Shown here: positions 1-11,603 of the stretch, piece after piece
Layout of the letters: the number at the start of each line of letters is the position of its first letter
Position numbering within the stretch: position 1 is the stretch's first letter
Assembly: GCF_026262505.1 (NCBI RefSeq)
Contig: NC_067207.1
Span: 3,480,252 to 3,544,251, forward strand
DNA: 64,000 nucleotides
Direction: 5' to 3'
DNA from: Trichomonas vaginalis G3
Lineage: Eukaryota > Parabasalia > Trichomonadida > Trichomonadidae
Notes under the pieces: model-generated
Databases searched by the model: none
The model's input: only the letters and a program-made list of their open reading frames with translations
Told to the model about the DNA's origin: nothing
Made by a program: the position numbers and the translations under genes

Positions 1-63
1 CAAGCAGGTAACGCAGTTGGTGGAATTGCTGAAGGAATACTTAATAAAATAGGAGGTAAATAG
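1..63 (+). CDS. C-terminal end of a small Gly/Ala-rich Maverick protein
   Basis: Part of the left Maverick. The reading frame enters from outside the window and ends at TAG 61-63. The visible end is rich in Gly, Ala, Ile and Asn, in the style of small amphipathic virion proteins. Only about 20 residues are visible, so no function is assigned. Confidence 0.4.
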   Translation, partial: QAGNAVGGIAEGILNKIGGK

Positions 64-87
64 TGGAAAAATAAATAAATATTATTT

Positions 88-320
88 TTATCTTAGTATC
101 GGTTGTAGTCTTTGATAAACTTTTTCTCCTTTATTTAATATTTCTCTTATTGGGGCAGCTTTTGGTGTTATTGATTCAGCTACGTCACTAATTGCTTCTT
201 TATTCTTAAATATCCAATTTGCTCCTTTCTTCATTGTTTCCCAAACTTTACTCGCTCCTCTTTTTACTTTATCCCACAGTTTCTTAAATATACCTGCAGC
301 CGTAGTTGATTATTTCATTA
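88..320 (-). pseudogene. Small basic amphipathic Maverick protein (remains)
   Basis: Part of the left Maverick. The minus strand encodes about 70 residues rich in Lys, Trp and Ala, including KLWDKVKRGASKVWETMKK, which would form a basic amphipathic helix. Small proteins of this kind accompany capsid genes in Mavericks and adenoviruses, but I cannot assign it to a named family. It lies between a plus-strand small gene and the capsid region. Confidence 0.4.
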
Positions 321-366
321 AAATTAAAAATTCATTTTCATATTTTAATTTTGATTTAAATAATAA

Positions 367-1998
367 ATGACGACTAACTATTTGGTGCCAAACACCAAAC
401 CGATTAATGGAAATGTGTTTCATTCATTCGAAAAGATAAATGAAATATTTGCAAAGAATGACGTAGAAGATATTATAGAGAACTTGAAAGTTCATGCTAT
501 GACTCTGATACTCCATATTTTGATGATAAACAAACTCATTTAAGAATTACAAATCCAGCTCATGATGAACCAAAGGTGACATATATTAAACGCAAAGTTA
601 AAGCAACTCTAGTTTCAAATAAAGCTTTCACATGTGATGCCGCTTTTAAATGCATGCGTTTATTCGTTGGTTACAAATCATCAAATCAAAGCTTTAAACA
701 ATTAGAAGTAGAAACCGAAAGAGGTGATGCTGGTTATCTTCAGATGGATTGCGCCCGTGAATCTTTCGCATTTGCAACATATAAACCGAAATCAGAAAGG
801 AAAGTTAAAAAGTTTGTTCATTCGTTATAAATAATGTTCAAAAATATGATAACTCAGTATGTGGTAAATATATTGATCCTTCAGAAGTTTTCAAGAAAGC
901 AAATGAAGAAGTTGATGTCACTTTTGATATGATTATTCCGGTAAATGATTTGTTAGCATTTCAGGCGTTCGATGATTATCCTAAATCATTTGGTGATATC
1001 ATTCTTAAATATTATGTTTTCAGGGATACTTTAGTATTTTGTCAGGTTGACCCGTTAAGAGTTGCTGATTTACAAAATTACGTTTATGAAAAGATAACTG
1101 ATGAAAATTATGAAAAGATTATGAATCATGTTTATAAATATGATCGCAAATTCCAACAAATCGGACTTCCTACCAAATTAATTACAAGCTTAGCCGCTAC
1201 ATCTGCTGACGCAACAGTTGATGACGTTATTATTTCATGCACAAAGATGGAAGTTTTAGAGGATAAATGCATTACACAGGATACGGTTTAATTGAAGAAT
1301 CAGTTAAAGCAATACCACGTTTATTTAGTAAGGAAGATCCATTCATGATTCCAGCTCAACATATTGACGTTCGTTCACTAAATGGGGGTTGCATCACTCC
1401 TGAAGGTATTAGCTCAGATTTCTCATACGCTCTTCATAATGTTACAGATGTTGTGTTAACATTTCCGAAAAATGCAATGCAAAGAACAGTTTTAGAAAAT
1501 CCAATGCTTCGAGGTCTTCAGGTCACTATAGATTCCAGAAACTTCCCCGATCAAGCGATGACCACAGTGGGTGACATATTCTTTACACGTATGCTTCAAG
1601 CTTCTGATTTAGATGGAGTGAATGAATGCACGGAAGAATACGAGGACTCATTAACTAGACCATTAAATGCAGATGATGGCACGCCATCAGCTAGAACATG
1701 GAAAGACCAAACTTCATTCTTATGCACTATTCCAGTTCAACGTAATGGAGCGGGTATATTCTTTGATGGATTAGAAACTTTCAACTCACAAGTTACAGTA
1801 CAAGTGAAAGCTTATCCAATCATTCAGGGTGTAAATGACACTTACTGTTCAAAGGTGACAAATCCTCCTCAGGTTTGGTTTACTAGGACTACATATTGGA
1901 CATGGACACCGGATGAAGGTTTGAAATATCATCCAACAGGTACACCACCACAGTATAGAAGTTCATATGATGAAATATTGATGAATAGAAATGTTTAA
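367..1998 (+). pseudogene. Maverick major capsid protein region, broken
   Basis: Capsid part of the left Maverick. The downstream half (1267-1998) includes a region with FSYALHNVTDVVLTFP and a Trp/Thr-rich C-terminal part (WFTRTTYWTWTPDEG), and it sits directly before the packaging ATPase. Position, length and composition fit the double-jelly-roll major capsid protein of Mavericks; this is inferred from gene order and general character, not from a profile hit. The region is broken. Confidence 0.55.
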
Positions 1999-2022
1999 AA
2001 TTATAAATTTATTTTTGATTAA

Positions 2023-2850
2023 ATGGATTTAAATTCATCCACCCCCGATGAAGAATTAGCGGGAGTATATAATACATACGTAGATGATATGATTAATGAA
2101 GCATTGAGTGATAATAGAAATGCTTTATCTAAGGAAAAATTAATGAAAATTCCATATTCTGAATGTTACTTAAATTCAATCACTGCAGCAATTGGTAAAC
2201 AAAATAAAGGTAAAACATTAACGATATTAAAACAAATTATCATTATTGCTAACACTTCCCCCCATTCACATGTGTTAATTTATATCAACCGTTCAGGTTC
2301 ACCTTCAGATGATACATTTGAATCTTTAAAGCATTTAATCAAAATTCCAATTATTTATTTATCACAAGAAGAAGCAGAAGATTATTTAAAAAACTTTTTA
2401 ATGTATAAAGAATTATATAATACAATCAAGAAGCAAGGATTAGAGGATAAAATTATTGATAAACAACGGGATGAATTATTTGAAACACTTTCCATTTCAA
2501 ATTTTGATAAAGAATTTTTGCATTCACTAATTTTTCTAGATGATGCAGTGAAATCAAAACTAATAACAAATGAGAAATCATATTTTAATCAATTATTAAC
2601 TCAATGTCGACATATTCAATGTTCATTCTTTATGGCTGTTCAATATTTCAAAGCATTAAGCACAAACATTAAATCAAACCTGTCCACCCTTTTCATTTTC
2701 AGTGGTTTTAGTCGTCAACAGTTGAACGTTATGCTTTATCAAGTGAATTTACCAATGAGCATTAATGAACTTTACACACAATATCAACAATTAGGAGAAC
2801 ATGGAAAAATAATAGTTGATTTAAATAAAGGAGGTGTTAAATTTGATTAA
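2023..2850 (+). CDS. Maverick packaging ATPase (A32/FtsK-HerA type)
   Basis: Part of the left Maverick; the 275-codon frame looks whole. A Walker A motif (GKQNKGKT) lies near residue 58, and a hydrophobic strand ending in acidic residues (LIFLDDAVKSK, near residue 170) fits Walker B. This is the arrangement of the A32-like ATPases that package DNA in Mavericks and large DNA viruses. It lies 24 bp after the capsid region and 40 bp before the next plus-strand gene, each preceded by an AT-rich ATTTATTTTT tract. An equivalent, clearly different ATPase is in the right Maverick (54345-55142). Confidence 0.7.
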   Translation: MDLNSSTPDEELAGVYNTYVDDMINEALSDNRNALSKEKLMKIPYSECYLNSITAAIGKQNKGKTLTILKQIIIIANTSPHSHVLIYINRSGSPSDDTFESLKHLIKIPIIYLSQEEAEDYLKNFLMYKELYNTIKKQGLEDKIIDKQRDELFETLSISNFDKEFLHSLIFLDDAVKSKLITNEKSYFNQLLTQCRHIQCSFFMAVQYFKALSTNIKSNLSTLFIFSGFSRQQLNVMLYQVNLPMSINELYTQYQQLGEHGKIIVDLNKGGVKFD

Positions 2851-2890
2851 CTTTTTATAATTAATTTTTATTTTTTATTTATAATTAAAC

Positions 2891-3790
2891 ATGACAGAAA
2901 TTGCAAATCTTCTACAGGTTCCATTAAAACAAGGGACAAACAAAAAGGGTGCATATAATAGAACTATGAAAGTTCCTGATGGAATGAAAGAATTAGTTCA
3001 TATTGTTGCTGGTCTTCAAAAAGATGTTAAACAAATGAGAAACGTTTTAACATTACCAGAAGCTCAAGCATATGCCAAACGTCATGGTCCAAATTGGGAA
3101 GCACACGAAGCAGACATTACGGGTCCAAATGGAAAACCTGATGGTATAAATGAAGTTTTCGTTACTGATGGTCAAGGTAATATTAAAGTCATAAATGGGT
3201 ATAAATTAACTATAAGTGATTATCCTAAACGTAAAGCATATAATGAACGTTATCCTATGCAATTTGATGAAAATGGAAAAGCTGTTAAACAATACATTGG
3301 AGAAGGTGAAAATGGTCCAATTAATTCATACCGTCATAATCCATATTCTTATTTCAATGAAGAATTAAATGCTATTGAAGAGGGACCGGATGGATTACCA
3401 CGATATGTTAATCAGTTTGATGGTCAATATGCAAATATTAGACCCGAAATTCCAGCTAAGAAATTCTTTAAAGTTGCTTTATTCGATCCAGTGTTCAATG
3501 AACAGAAAGAAGCAATGAAAGCAGAATTTAAACCAATTCAAGTGGCAAGAATTTCTTCATCTTCACTTTCAGAAGCGTTCAAGGAATTGATAAAGAAACC
3601 ACTTTATTCTCAACAAGGTTATAACTTTGATTTAATTAAAGAAAGTGATAAAAGAAAATTTGAGAAATCAGTTGATTATAAGAATGCATGTAATGAAATG
3701 ATTAAAGATATTGTAAATGATAAAATAAGACTGGGAGAAACTCAAATCATTATCAATAACATAATTGGTGCAGTTACAAAGAAAGTATAA
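2891..3790 (+). CDS. Maverick protein of unknown function, structural cluster
   Basis: Part of the left Maverick; a whole-looking 299-codon frame next to the ATPase. The N-terminal 60 residues are basic and helical ([20 protein letters not shown]), the middle is rich in Gly, Pro, Asn and Tyr, and the C-terminal 60 residues are again helical. No catalytic motif is seen. Its place after capsid and ATPase suggests a virion component; this is inference. Confidence 0.5.
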   Translation: MTEIANLLQVPLKQGTNKKGAYNRTMKVPDGMKELVHIVAGLQKDVKQMRNVLTLPEAQAYAKRHGPNWEAHEADITGPNGKPDGINEVFVTDGQGNIKVINGYKLTISDYPKRKAYNERYPMQFDENGKAVKQYIGEGENGPINSYRHNPYSYFNEELNAIEEGPDGLPRYVNQFDGQYANIRPEIPAKKFFKVALFDPVFNEQKEAMKAEFKPIQVARISSSSLSEAFKELIKKPLYSQQGYNFDLIKESDKRKFEKSVDYKNACNEMIKDIVNDKIRLGETQIIINNIIGAVTKKV

Positions 3791-3795
3791 CTCGT

Positions 3796-4449
3796 AACAT
3801 ATGGTTCATTCGATACGGAACGTTGCAGTGAAGGCTTACTTTACATCGTTCAGAAACCGAAGGACTTCAACACAAAAAGATATAAGATAGGAAGAACATA
3901 TAATATAACTCAAAGATATGACAGTACAGTCAATAGAGTCAAGGTTGTGTTTGTTAATGATATGAGAGCTGCTGAAACAGAACTGCTTGAAGTTTTTGAG
4001 AAAATGTATGGTGCTCCCACGAAAGGTAAAGAAACGTTTGAAGTAGATGAGATAGATAAAGCTATAAAATTATTTGACGAAGTTGCTGAAAAATACATGT
4101 AAAGCGTTTATTTTTGGTCTTTTGTGAAAGTCAGAAAATAAAGTTAGTTTTATTTATTTTGTATGTAAAGACAGTAATGTCAACATCAGAGAACACAACA
4201 ACTGCTATCGTTCATGAAGCCATCAATGAAGAATACGAGTACATACAGTATAACAAACAGTTACGTCTCATTCGTTCAGTCAAAGATGACATGTACCAAA
4301 TGCAAAGTATAATGAATGCTCTTCGTTCTACAAAGCAAGCATATCATTGGTTTGAAAACCAACAGACAAAAGAACTTTTAGAAGAATTTTCTCATATGAT
4401 TGCTTCCCTCGGAAAACCGAGAGAAGAGATTCCGTACGAAAATCGCAAG
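3796..4449 (+). pseudogene. Fragment of second Maverick family (T5orf172 tail plus coiled-coil gene)
   Basis: This stretch is nearly identical to 63098-63753 in the right Maverick and begins a few bases after the stop of the preceding gene. It carries the second half of the KilA-N/T5orf172 protein (GLLYIVQ..., YKIGRT, AAETELLEVFEKMYGAP) and the first part of the following coiled-coil gene. Both joins are abrupt, so the left Maverick contains an inserted or recombined piece of another Maverick family. It is broken. Confidence 0.75.
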
Positions 4450-4605
4450 AGGTTAGAAATGAGGTTAGAAATGAGGTTAGATCTACCCTTCTACCCTAAA
4501 ATATATTTTGGGTCATTTACACTCATTACGATGAAATCATAACTACCATCCTCCTATGTTGTTGTCAAAATGTCATGTTGTCACATTTTTTCAGAGAAGT
4601 TAAAT

Positions 4606-4701
4606 TACCTGGTGACCTGGTGACCTGGTGACCCTATCAGTTATTCAAAAATAATTCATTATTGAATAACCTAAAAACCATTAACGATAAAATAACTGAT
4701 A
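4606..4701. repeat. CTGGTGAC direct repeats followed by nested inverted repeats
   Basis: Three tandem copies of an 8-bp CTGGTGAC unit precede two nested inverted repeats: TATCAGTTATT at 4635-4645 against AATAACTGATA at 4691-4701, and GTTATTCAA at 4640-4648 against TTGAATAAC at 4662-4670. It is intergenic, inside the left Maverick, upstream of a small plus-strand frame. Function is unknown; a hairpin or protein-binding site is possible. Confidence 0.6.
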
Positions 4702-4723
4702 ACAAAATTTTATTTTTATATAA

Positions 4724-4888
4724 ATGGATACCCCACAAGCTCAAAATTTACCACGAATCATAACAAGGGAGGAAACGATAAAAATGATGCGAGAACTTGC
4801 TAAAAATAACAAACCACTAAAACTGAGAAAATGTGGTTATGCAGTAATGATGGAAAGAGAGACGTTGTCGAAGAGGAATAAAAATTAA
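4724..4888 (+). CDS. Small basic hypothetical protein, 54 aa, in the Maverick
   Basis: A short frame from ATG 4724 to TAA 4888, preceded by the AT-rich leader (TATTTTTATATAA) seen before other genes of this element. The product is Lys/Arg-rich with Met and Leu and has no recognised motif. It lies between the inverted repeats at 4635-4701 and the convergent integrase region. Reality as a gene rests on the leader and the open frame only. Confidence 0.35.
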   Translation: MDTPQAQNLPRIITREETIKMMRELAKNNKPLKLRKCGYAVMMERETLSKRNKN

Positions 4889-5181
4889 ATTTGGATTGAG
4901 TTTAAAAATTCATCTTTATTAAATTCATCTCTTCCAATCAATTTATTTATTCTATTAAATTCTTTTATTTTTGCCTCACTCAGTTTAAGGATTGAACGGT
5001 AAGTTTTTAATTTTTCGATTATTTCTTTCCTCTCTTGATCGTTTTCAACCTCACCACATTGTGGCTTCTTTTTGTAATAGCATATTTTTGATTTAATTCT
5101 GTTTAGTTCTTTTTATATTCATCGTCTGACTCTTGGCTGCTTCGTTGTCACTCATTTCTTACGAAATAAAAAAATTAAATA

Positions 5182-6180
5182 TTATTTAAATATAATGGTA
5201 TAAAAATAAATCGGAATTTCTATTAATTTATTGTCAACTTCAACTAATACATTACCGTTAATATATCTAACAAATTCAGCTATTGTGTCAAATCTTCGTC
5301 TTCTTTTTGTCATTGATTTATCAGTTTTTCCATAATCGAGATGAATCAAAACTTTATCCCCTTGTTTAAAATTCATGAGCCCCGAATTAATTTGTTCACG
5401 TTTAACATCATTCAACCTTTCCATTTGCTTTCTAATATATTCCCATTCTTTTGAAATATCATTTTTCATTTCCACTGGTTTCATGTTTATAGTTCTATGC
5501 CATGTATTATTGTAATAATATACTAACTGCTGTATGATGGAGTCATGATTTCCATCCCAGTATATCTGACCGTTAACCCCTAACGCATCTCTAAGAGTTC
5601 TCATTACCGCATCAACTATTTTATTATGAACCGTATATGGAGAGGATGAAAAGTAAAAATTAATTTGTGGGAAATAATGAGCCATAGCTGCCTGAAATCC
5701 TTTATCACTATCACCCCTGATATTATCTACTCTTTCATGATCTAGTAAGTATTGAATAGCTCTTCTTGTTTCCTGTTCTATTTTCCCTTTCACCGGAATG
5801 CAATATAAATATCTTGTGTTAATGTTAATGGCAAATAAATAAGTAACGTTTCCTTTTGAATATTCTAAATGATCGATTTCGTATGAATATGGATATGGTG
5901 CAAATGAGGGGCGACTAAATTTTTCCTTTAACAGTTGAATTTTTGGGTCAGTTGGTTTATTTAATATCTTGAAACCCTTTTTAAAATCTTTTTGTTTCTT
6001 TAATGTTTGAAATGGATATAATAAAGTGAATGATGAAGGATTAACTGAAGGAGGAGGTACTACTGCTGGAGGAGGTACTACTGCTGGAGGAGGTACTACT
6101 GCTGGAGGTTTTGGTGTTGTGAGTGGTTTAATTTTATCTGCTTTGATTTTGGATGATGAAGTTTGGAATTCATTCCTCCT
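5182..6180 (-). pseudogene. Maverick integrase (retroviral-type, DDE), remains
   Basis: Integrase part of the left Maverick. The core shows the rve pattern: EIDHLEYSKGNVTYLFAI for the first acidic region, then RGDSDKGFQAAM, then HNKIVDAVMRTLRDALG and YYYNNTWHRTI. A C-terminal segment with GDKVLI and a basic KRRRRF stretch resembles the small beta domain that follows integrase cores. A Pro/Val-rich spacer encoded by an 18-bp repeat lies at the N-terminal side. This is the self-encoded integrase expected in a Maverick. Confidence 0.75.
6050..6108. repeat. 18-bp tandem repeat (about three copies)
   Basis: GGAGGAGGTACTACTGCT repeats about three times. On the minus strand it encodes a Pro/Val-rich spacer (PPPAVV units) next to the integrase core. 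Such arrays change copy number easily by slippage. Confidence 0.85.
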
Positions 6181-6189
6181 TCATTAATT

Positions 6190-6725
6190 CCGGATGTATT
6201 TTATTCATTTGTTTTAAATATGCTGTATATAAAGGTTTGATATACTTTCCTGCTTCGAGTTTATGTTGAAGGATGAATTCCAAAAGTTGATCTTTATTTA
6301 AAAGTTGGGCTGAATGTGGTTTAACTAATGAATCATAAATTAAAGCTTGTGCATCATTTTTGGTCTGAAGGACCCGGGCGTTTGTTTCTTTGTTTTTTGT
6401 GGCTCAGGATTATATAATTTATATAATTCATCAATATCTTCTTCTGTTAATACTTCATTTTTGAAATCTTTCAAAATGTTTAAGTTGTGATTTATTTTTT
6501 CCTTTGTATATTCATTATTTTTAATTTTATCTTTAATTTTAGAAATTATTTCATTATGATATTTCAAAAATTCATTATCATAATATGAATAATAATAATC
6601 TATATCATCATCCGTTATATTTTCATCATATTTTTGGAGATATGCTTTTTAAATCATAATAACTAAGAAAATTTTGATCACGTACTAAATCATCAATTAA
6701 ATTTTCTAAATCTACGTTATCCATT
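6190..6725 (-). pseudogene. Acidic/basic helical Maverick protein, remains
   Basis: Part of the left Maverick between integrase and polymerase. The minus strand encodes Lys/Asn/Glu-rich helical sequence, for example LTEEDIDELYKLYNPEP, with a basic C-terminal tail. No known domain is recognised. The start near 6725 is preceded by an ATTTTATTTTTATA leader. Confidence 0.35.
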
Positions 6726-6729
6726 TATA

Positions 6730-7020
6730 TAAAAATAAAATAAATGTTTTAAGGGTGCCCACCCTTTGATCAAGAATCAAAACCATCATTCAACGGTTCC
6801 TTTTGTCTCTTCTGTGGCATTTCATTAAATAAATGGCATACAATCCATTTTCACAACATACAGCCTTAGTGTGTGCTCTGTTAATGTAGTCCGATTGTTA
6901 AGCGAGTCATTGGAGTTTTTTAGTTGTAAATATTAATATCTGACCATAAATATCACTTTATCATTTATTATATCCAAATAATTTTTAGGTGTTAATTGTT
7001 TATTTTGTCGTAAACTAACT
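6730..7020. other. Region without a supported gene
   Basis: A mostly AT-rich stretch inside the left Maverick between the small helical protein and the polymerase. I see short frames only and no RNA gene or clear repeat. Confidence 0.5.
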
Positions 7021-7024
7021 CCTT

Positions 7025-10000
7025 TCATTTTTTGTGCAATCTTTTTAAAATCACTTCCATCAATTGAACCGTTGAATGATGTATAACACTTAGGGCATAA
7101 AGCACCATGTTATCGCCTTGTTTCTCAATTGCTAAACCCAATAATTTTTTCTCATGTGCTTTTTCTTCAGCTTTATTCTTTAATTTAGGTTTAAATTTCT
7201 CATCAAAACAAAAGAAATCAAAAGGTGCGAATTTGTAAATGTTTTTATCATAAAATTGTTTATCGGTTACAATTGCTTGAAATGCTTGAGTGTTAGGAAG
7301 ATTTGGATCACCAGCGATTGCCCAATAAGATGAATCAGTATCACCTTCAATGAAATGAAAACGATTAACATTCATGCATTTATACATAAAATCATAAATG
7401 AAAACCAAATACCAGTATTTAGCATTATCTAAAGTGAAGAATGCCTCTTGTAAACATGTTTCACATCTATAAAATCTATCTTTGAGCATCATTTGATATG
7501 TATCTTCACCTATTTCTTTATGTTTTTAAACTTATTTGCCATACATGCAACGCGTGCCTTCTGTGCATTCATTATTTTAGTCTTTGTGTAATTTTGTGTA
7601 TTCATTGCATCGTAACCATATGATCCATTAAGTGAAATCTTGCAAAATAAACTTTTTCCTTTATTTCCTTCTAATTCAGCCTTTTGTCTTTCGTTCATAA
7701 ATTTGTTCGCAAATTCATTAAAACAAGTGTTTTTCGTAAATGTTAAAATTGATTGAATGTCATCAATGATAAAATGAAATCTGTCGATTAGATACCAAAG
7801 ATAATAAGAAGAAAATGGTTGATATTGGTTGTGTGTTGATGCTAACTGAGTTAATTTTCTCTGTTTCTGGTCAACTGGTAAATTGTTTGATTTCATGTAA
7901 TTATACATAAAACTGCCAATTGTTTTTTCATCTGTGATAATATCTAAGTTTCTTATTATCGGTAAAAAGTTTATGTAATCATTAATGTATTTTTCATCAA
8001 TGTGACCCTTTACTTCAGCCACGAATAAAGTATTTTTCTTTCTAATAATTCCCAGTGCTTTTGCTTTCTTTGTTGCTGTATCACAAATGATAACACCATT
8101 CAATCTTCCCGGCATATACATTTTATGGTCAGTATATTGAATGAAATCATGAGGATTAGATGAAAATGATGAAGGATATAATGAATTAAAATCAACACCA
8201 ACGAAATGAGTCATAATGTTGGTGGTGTCCTCATTTGATACAGTTTTAGTTTCTGGATTATATGAAAGTTTATTAATGTGCGTGATTCCTTTAAGATTTA
8301 CTCTATGTTGAACATTTGATAAACCACCAGTAATTCCATTACGGAGAATGTGATAAGCTTCAACTGAATCTAAAGTCATTGGTAAATTATTTTTTAATGC
8401 ATAATTTCTTAAATTGATTCTTAAACGTTGAACATCTTCATCTTTATTTGATTTTACGACATTGCAATAACAACACATTAACTGACAATTTTCTTTGGTA
8501 TGTGGTTTTTCATTATCGATTCTATCCAATGTTGGTTTATTAGCATATGTAAACGCTTTACCACACATTTTGCATTTAGATGAAAGGATTAAATCGTGAT
8601 AGTATTGAAAATCATCCGTTGAAACATTATTTTTAGTATCTCTTTTCGCCTTTTCATCTTGTTTCTTATATGAATCAATTTTATATTTCCAATACTTTTT
8701 CGTTAATTCAAAACTTGATTCCACATTTTCTTCTTCTGGATATGTTTCATTAGGATTAAAGTCTTTATATGCTAAAGCGTAACGAATCATTGAAGCATTC
8801 GATGATAAAGAAAGATTATGAAGCATGTCAATTTTATAAACAAATGTTTCTTCGATAATTTTATCAATTGGGTCAATCATAATTTCAACGTCTTTATTGC
8901 AATAATGAATAAAATATTCTAATCTATTCTCAAAATTTTTAGCATCATTGAGATATATTTGATAATCTGAATCGGATATAGTTTCTTGAATTAATGCTGA
9001 ATAAAATGAATCTTGAGTGAATGGTTCCACTTTATATAATTCTTCTTCGTAATTCTCCCATGTGATGAATTGATAAGGGAAAAAGGATTTAACACGTGTT
9101 TTATTATTTCCGAAATCTTGAGTGAATTGGTCTAATGTTCCACCCGCTATATAATTTCTGATGTCAATAAATCTTAATTCATATGGAACGTTTGTTTTCT
9201 TTACAATGATTTGCTTAAATTGAGAAGATGAACCCAGCATTGATTTTATTTTCCATTTTGCAGTGTTTAAATCACGAAGAATTAAATTTAAATCAAACTT
9301 TCCCGAATTAAAACCTATGATATTCACTTTATTGAATTCCTCATCTAGAAGTTCTTTAAATGCTTCCTTCTGTTTTCATTTAATGTATTCATTAATTCTT
9401 CATATTGTTCAATATTTGATTTAGCAACTAATGAACAGGTTGAAAATAAAAATTCAATCCAATCAGAAATAAAGAATCACTTGATGTTAAGCAAAAATTC
9501 CTCGTATATGTTTTATCGTTTAATTTAACCGTTGATGATACCATGAATGGTTTTAAGTAAGCGTTCAAAGTTGCACATTCAGAAAGTTGAAGTTCTTCTT
9601 TAGTCTCTAATGTTTCGAAGTCAAAAGTAATATAATATCTTGTTGGTTTATAATATTCCTGCAAATTATGTGCTAATAGCCATTGATATATCTTCTGTTT
9701 CGTAATATGTGGTGCATATGGTTGTTGTGTGTTTTGCAATTGAACGTCTTGAATTAATCTTCCATTATTTTCTTTACATTTCTCACAATGTTTTAAAAAT
9801 CTTCTTTGGTTTTTCCTTTCTGGATCATCACGGATAGAATATACTTCTTCTTTGCAAAAGGGGCAAACTTTATATCCTGTGAGTGCTTCAACGTCTGTAA
9901 TTCTGTCAGCGTGAAGTTTTCCACATGGACTCTGTGTTAATAAAATATTTACTGTTTCAAATTCTGGATCTATCATTATTGATTCCACTAATGGAAAGTC

Positions 10001-10260
10001 TACCTTGTTAATGTCTACGTCTTCTGGTTGAGGGTCACAATAATAAAAATCAATATTAACGTTTAACATTCTTGCTAACCTCTCACTTTCTGATGAAATG
10101 TCAAATCCTTCATATGCATCTATGGCTTCATTTAAATAACTTCTACGAGTTTTAGGATTAACACCATCAGGAATGTTATAGAAGCGTTTAAATAACCTTC
10201 TACTACCTCGGCTCTTATTTGATTATCATTCATTTTAGCTGTTCCATTTTTGTTCATTTA
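7025..10260 (-). pseudogene. Maverick family-B DNA polymerase (protein-primed type), broken
   Basis: Polymerase part of the left Maverick. Recognisable motifs on the minus strand: a Cys-rich N-terminal region (CPFCKEEV ... CEKC, about 9780-9900), an exonuclease-type FDFETLE near 9620, GFNSGKFDLNLIL near 9300, polymerase motif A (GVDFNSLYPSSF, about 8190), motif B (KISLNGSYGYD, about 7630) and motif C (EGDTDSSYW, about 7335). This is the order of protein-primed PolB enzymes of Mavericks. A Cys/His-rich HNH-like segment is embedded at about 8450-8590. The region is broken in a few places. Confidence 0.85.
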
Positions 10261-10322
10261 TGTAAGAATAAAAATAAACTTTATTTATTTTTTTTAAAGT
10301 CCGAGACTCAGAGAGTCCAGGG

Positions 10323-11438
10323 CTAAAGTCCATAAAATGAATTAAGGACACATAAATTTTTATCATCTGCGACGTGACGAATACATTTTAATTTACTCAA
10401 GAATGCGTACCCTGATACATTAAATCTAATTCCTGTCTTATTTAATTTCACAACTTTGAAAAGGAATGTATGAATAGCTATAAAATGATGAGATGATGTT
10501 TTATGGGTTGCTTCCATTTTTTCTGAAATGAATGAATAAATATAATGTTTATAAGTTTTCATATCTTTTATGTTCTTAATAACGAATGGTATAGACCTTT
10601 CAACTTCGTCTTCCTTCGGTGCTGTTCTTTCATATGAAACATTATTGGTATCTTCAATAATGAAACCACAATCGCATAAAATTTTATATGTACCAATTGT
10701 TTCTTTTGATATTTTATCTAACAAATCAAAAACTTTATCAACACCTGTACATTTATTTAAATAATAATTTGTGTAAATATCATGGTCTTCTTTCTTAATC
10801 GTATTTGTTGCATATGTTACATTTTTCAGTGCTTTTTTGAATTTTTCAGAATCAAGAGGAGGTGAAAGTAATATACATGGATAATCTCCATCGTCAATAA
10901 ACTGAAGCTTATGTTTATGAATAAATTTTGTGCCTTCTTCTGAAAGTGTTTCGTCAATATCACCATCTAATAAATTTTGTGTTGATTCTAAGACATAATT
11001 TTTATATCTTTCTTCATGAGATTTCTGAACTGCTGATTCTGAAGCTGGGATATTCATTAAACCCTCTACTTCATTTTCATTATATTTTTCAACTTCTCTT
11101 AATTCCTTAATTTTTTCATCTATTTCATCTCTTATTTTTTCCAGTCTTTCAATTTCATCGTATTCATCATCTTTAATTCGTTCTTCATAATATTCAGGGA
11201 AAACATCAGGTTCTTTAGGTTTTTCTTTTTTAGATGTGGGATATAAGAAATTTATAACATCATCTTTATTCATTTTTTCATCATAATCAAACTCATTTAA
11301 AAACTCCGCGAATTTTTGACAATTTCTTAAATAATATTTATCAACCTCATAACCTGCCTCCTCTAATATATCCTTTATTTCCATGTTTGTGAATCCTAAT
11401 TTTTTAACGTCGTTAGTCTTGACACTCATTTCATACAA
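10323..11438 (-). CDS. Acidic Maverick protein upstream of the polymerase
   Basis: Part of the left Maverick; the 371-codon frame looks whole. The N-terminal third is acidic and coiled-coil-like (DDEYDEIERLEKIRDEIDEK), the middle is helical, and a CDCGF motif lies near residue 255. The likely start is the second Met (MSVKTNDVKK) at about 11429, just after an AAAATAAAAATAAAAT leader. Its position directly upstream of a protein-primed polymerase would suit a replication partner such as a terminal protein, but nothing in the sequence proves it. Confidence 0.5.
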   Translation of the reverse strand: MYEMSVKTNDVKKLGFTNMEIKDILEEAGYEVDKYYLRNCQKFAEFLNEFDYDEKMNKDDVINFLYPTSKKEKPKEPDVFPEYYEERIKDDEYDEIERLEKIRDEIDEKIKELREVEKYNENEVEGLMNIPASESAVQKSHEERYKNYVLESTQNLLDGDIDETLSEEGTKFIHKHKLQFIDDGDYPCILLSPPLDSEKFKKALKNVTYATNTIKKEDHDIYTNYYLNKCTGVDKVFDLLDKISKETIGTYKILCDCGFIIEDTNNVSYERTAPKEDEVERSIPFVIKNIKDMKTYKHYIYSFISEKMEATHKTSSHHFIAIHTFLFKVVKLNKTGIRFNVSGYAFLSKLKCIRHVADDKNLCVLNSFYGL

Positions 11439-11513
11439 AATAAAAATAAAATTTCAAAAATAAAAGGAGTGGTTAGTTTGAAATCTATTCCTCAATCAAG
11501 AATCACCTCATTA

Positions 11514-11603
11514 ATGAAAATAGATGATTTAACAAAAAGAATAGAAGAGATTGAAGAAAGAATGAATCAAATAATTGATTTCATAAATTCAAATAATCAT
11601 TAG
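11514..11603 (+). CDS. Tiny coiled-coil frame, 29 aa
   Basis: ATG 11514 to TAG 11603 encodes a short charged helix (TKRIEEIEERMNQIIDFI). It is divergent from the acidic gene at 11438 and near the presumed right edge of the left Maverick. An in-frame open stretch continues upstream without an ATG. It is a weak candidate. Confidence 0.25.
   Translation: MKIDDLTKRIEEIEERMNQIIDFINSNNH

Noticed and set aside
3910-4098. 62-codon minus-strand frame
   Set aside because: Shadow of the Maverick T5orf172-type sequence on the plus strand.
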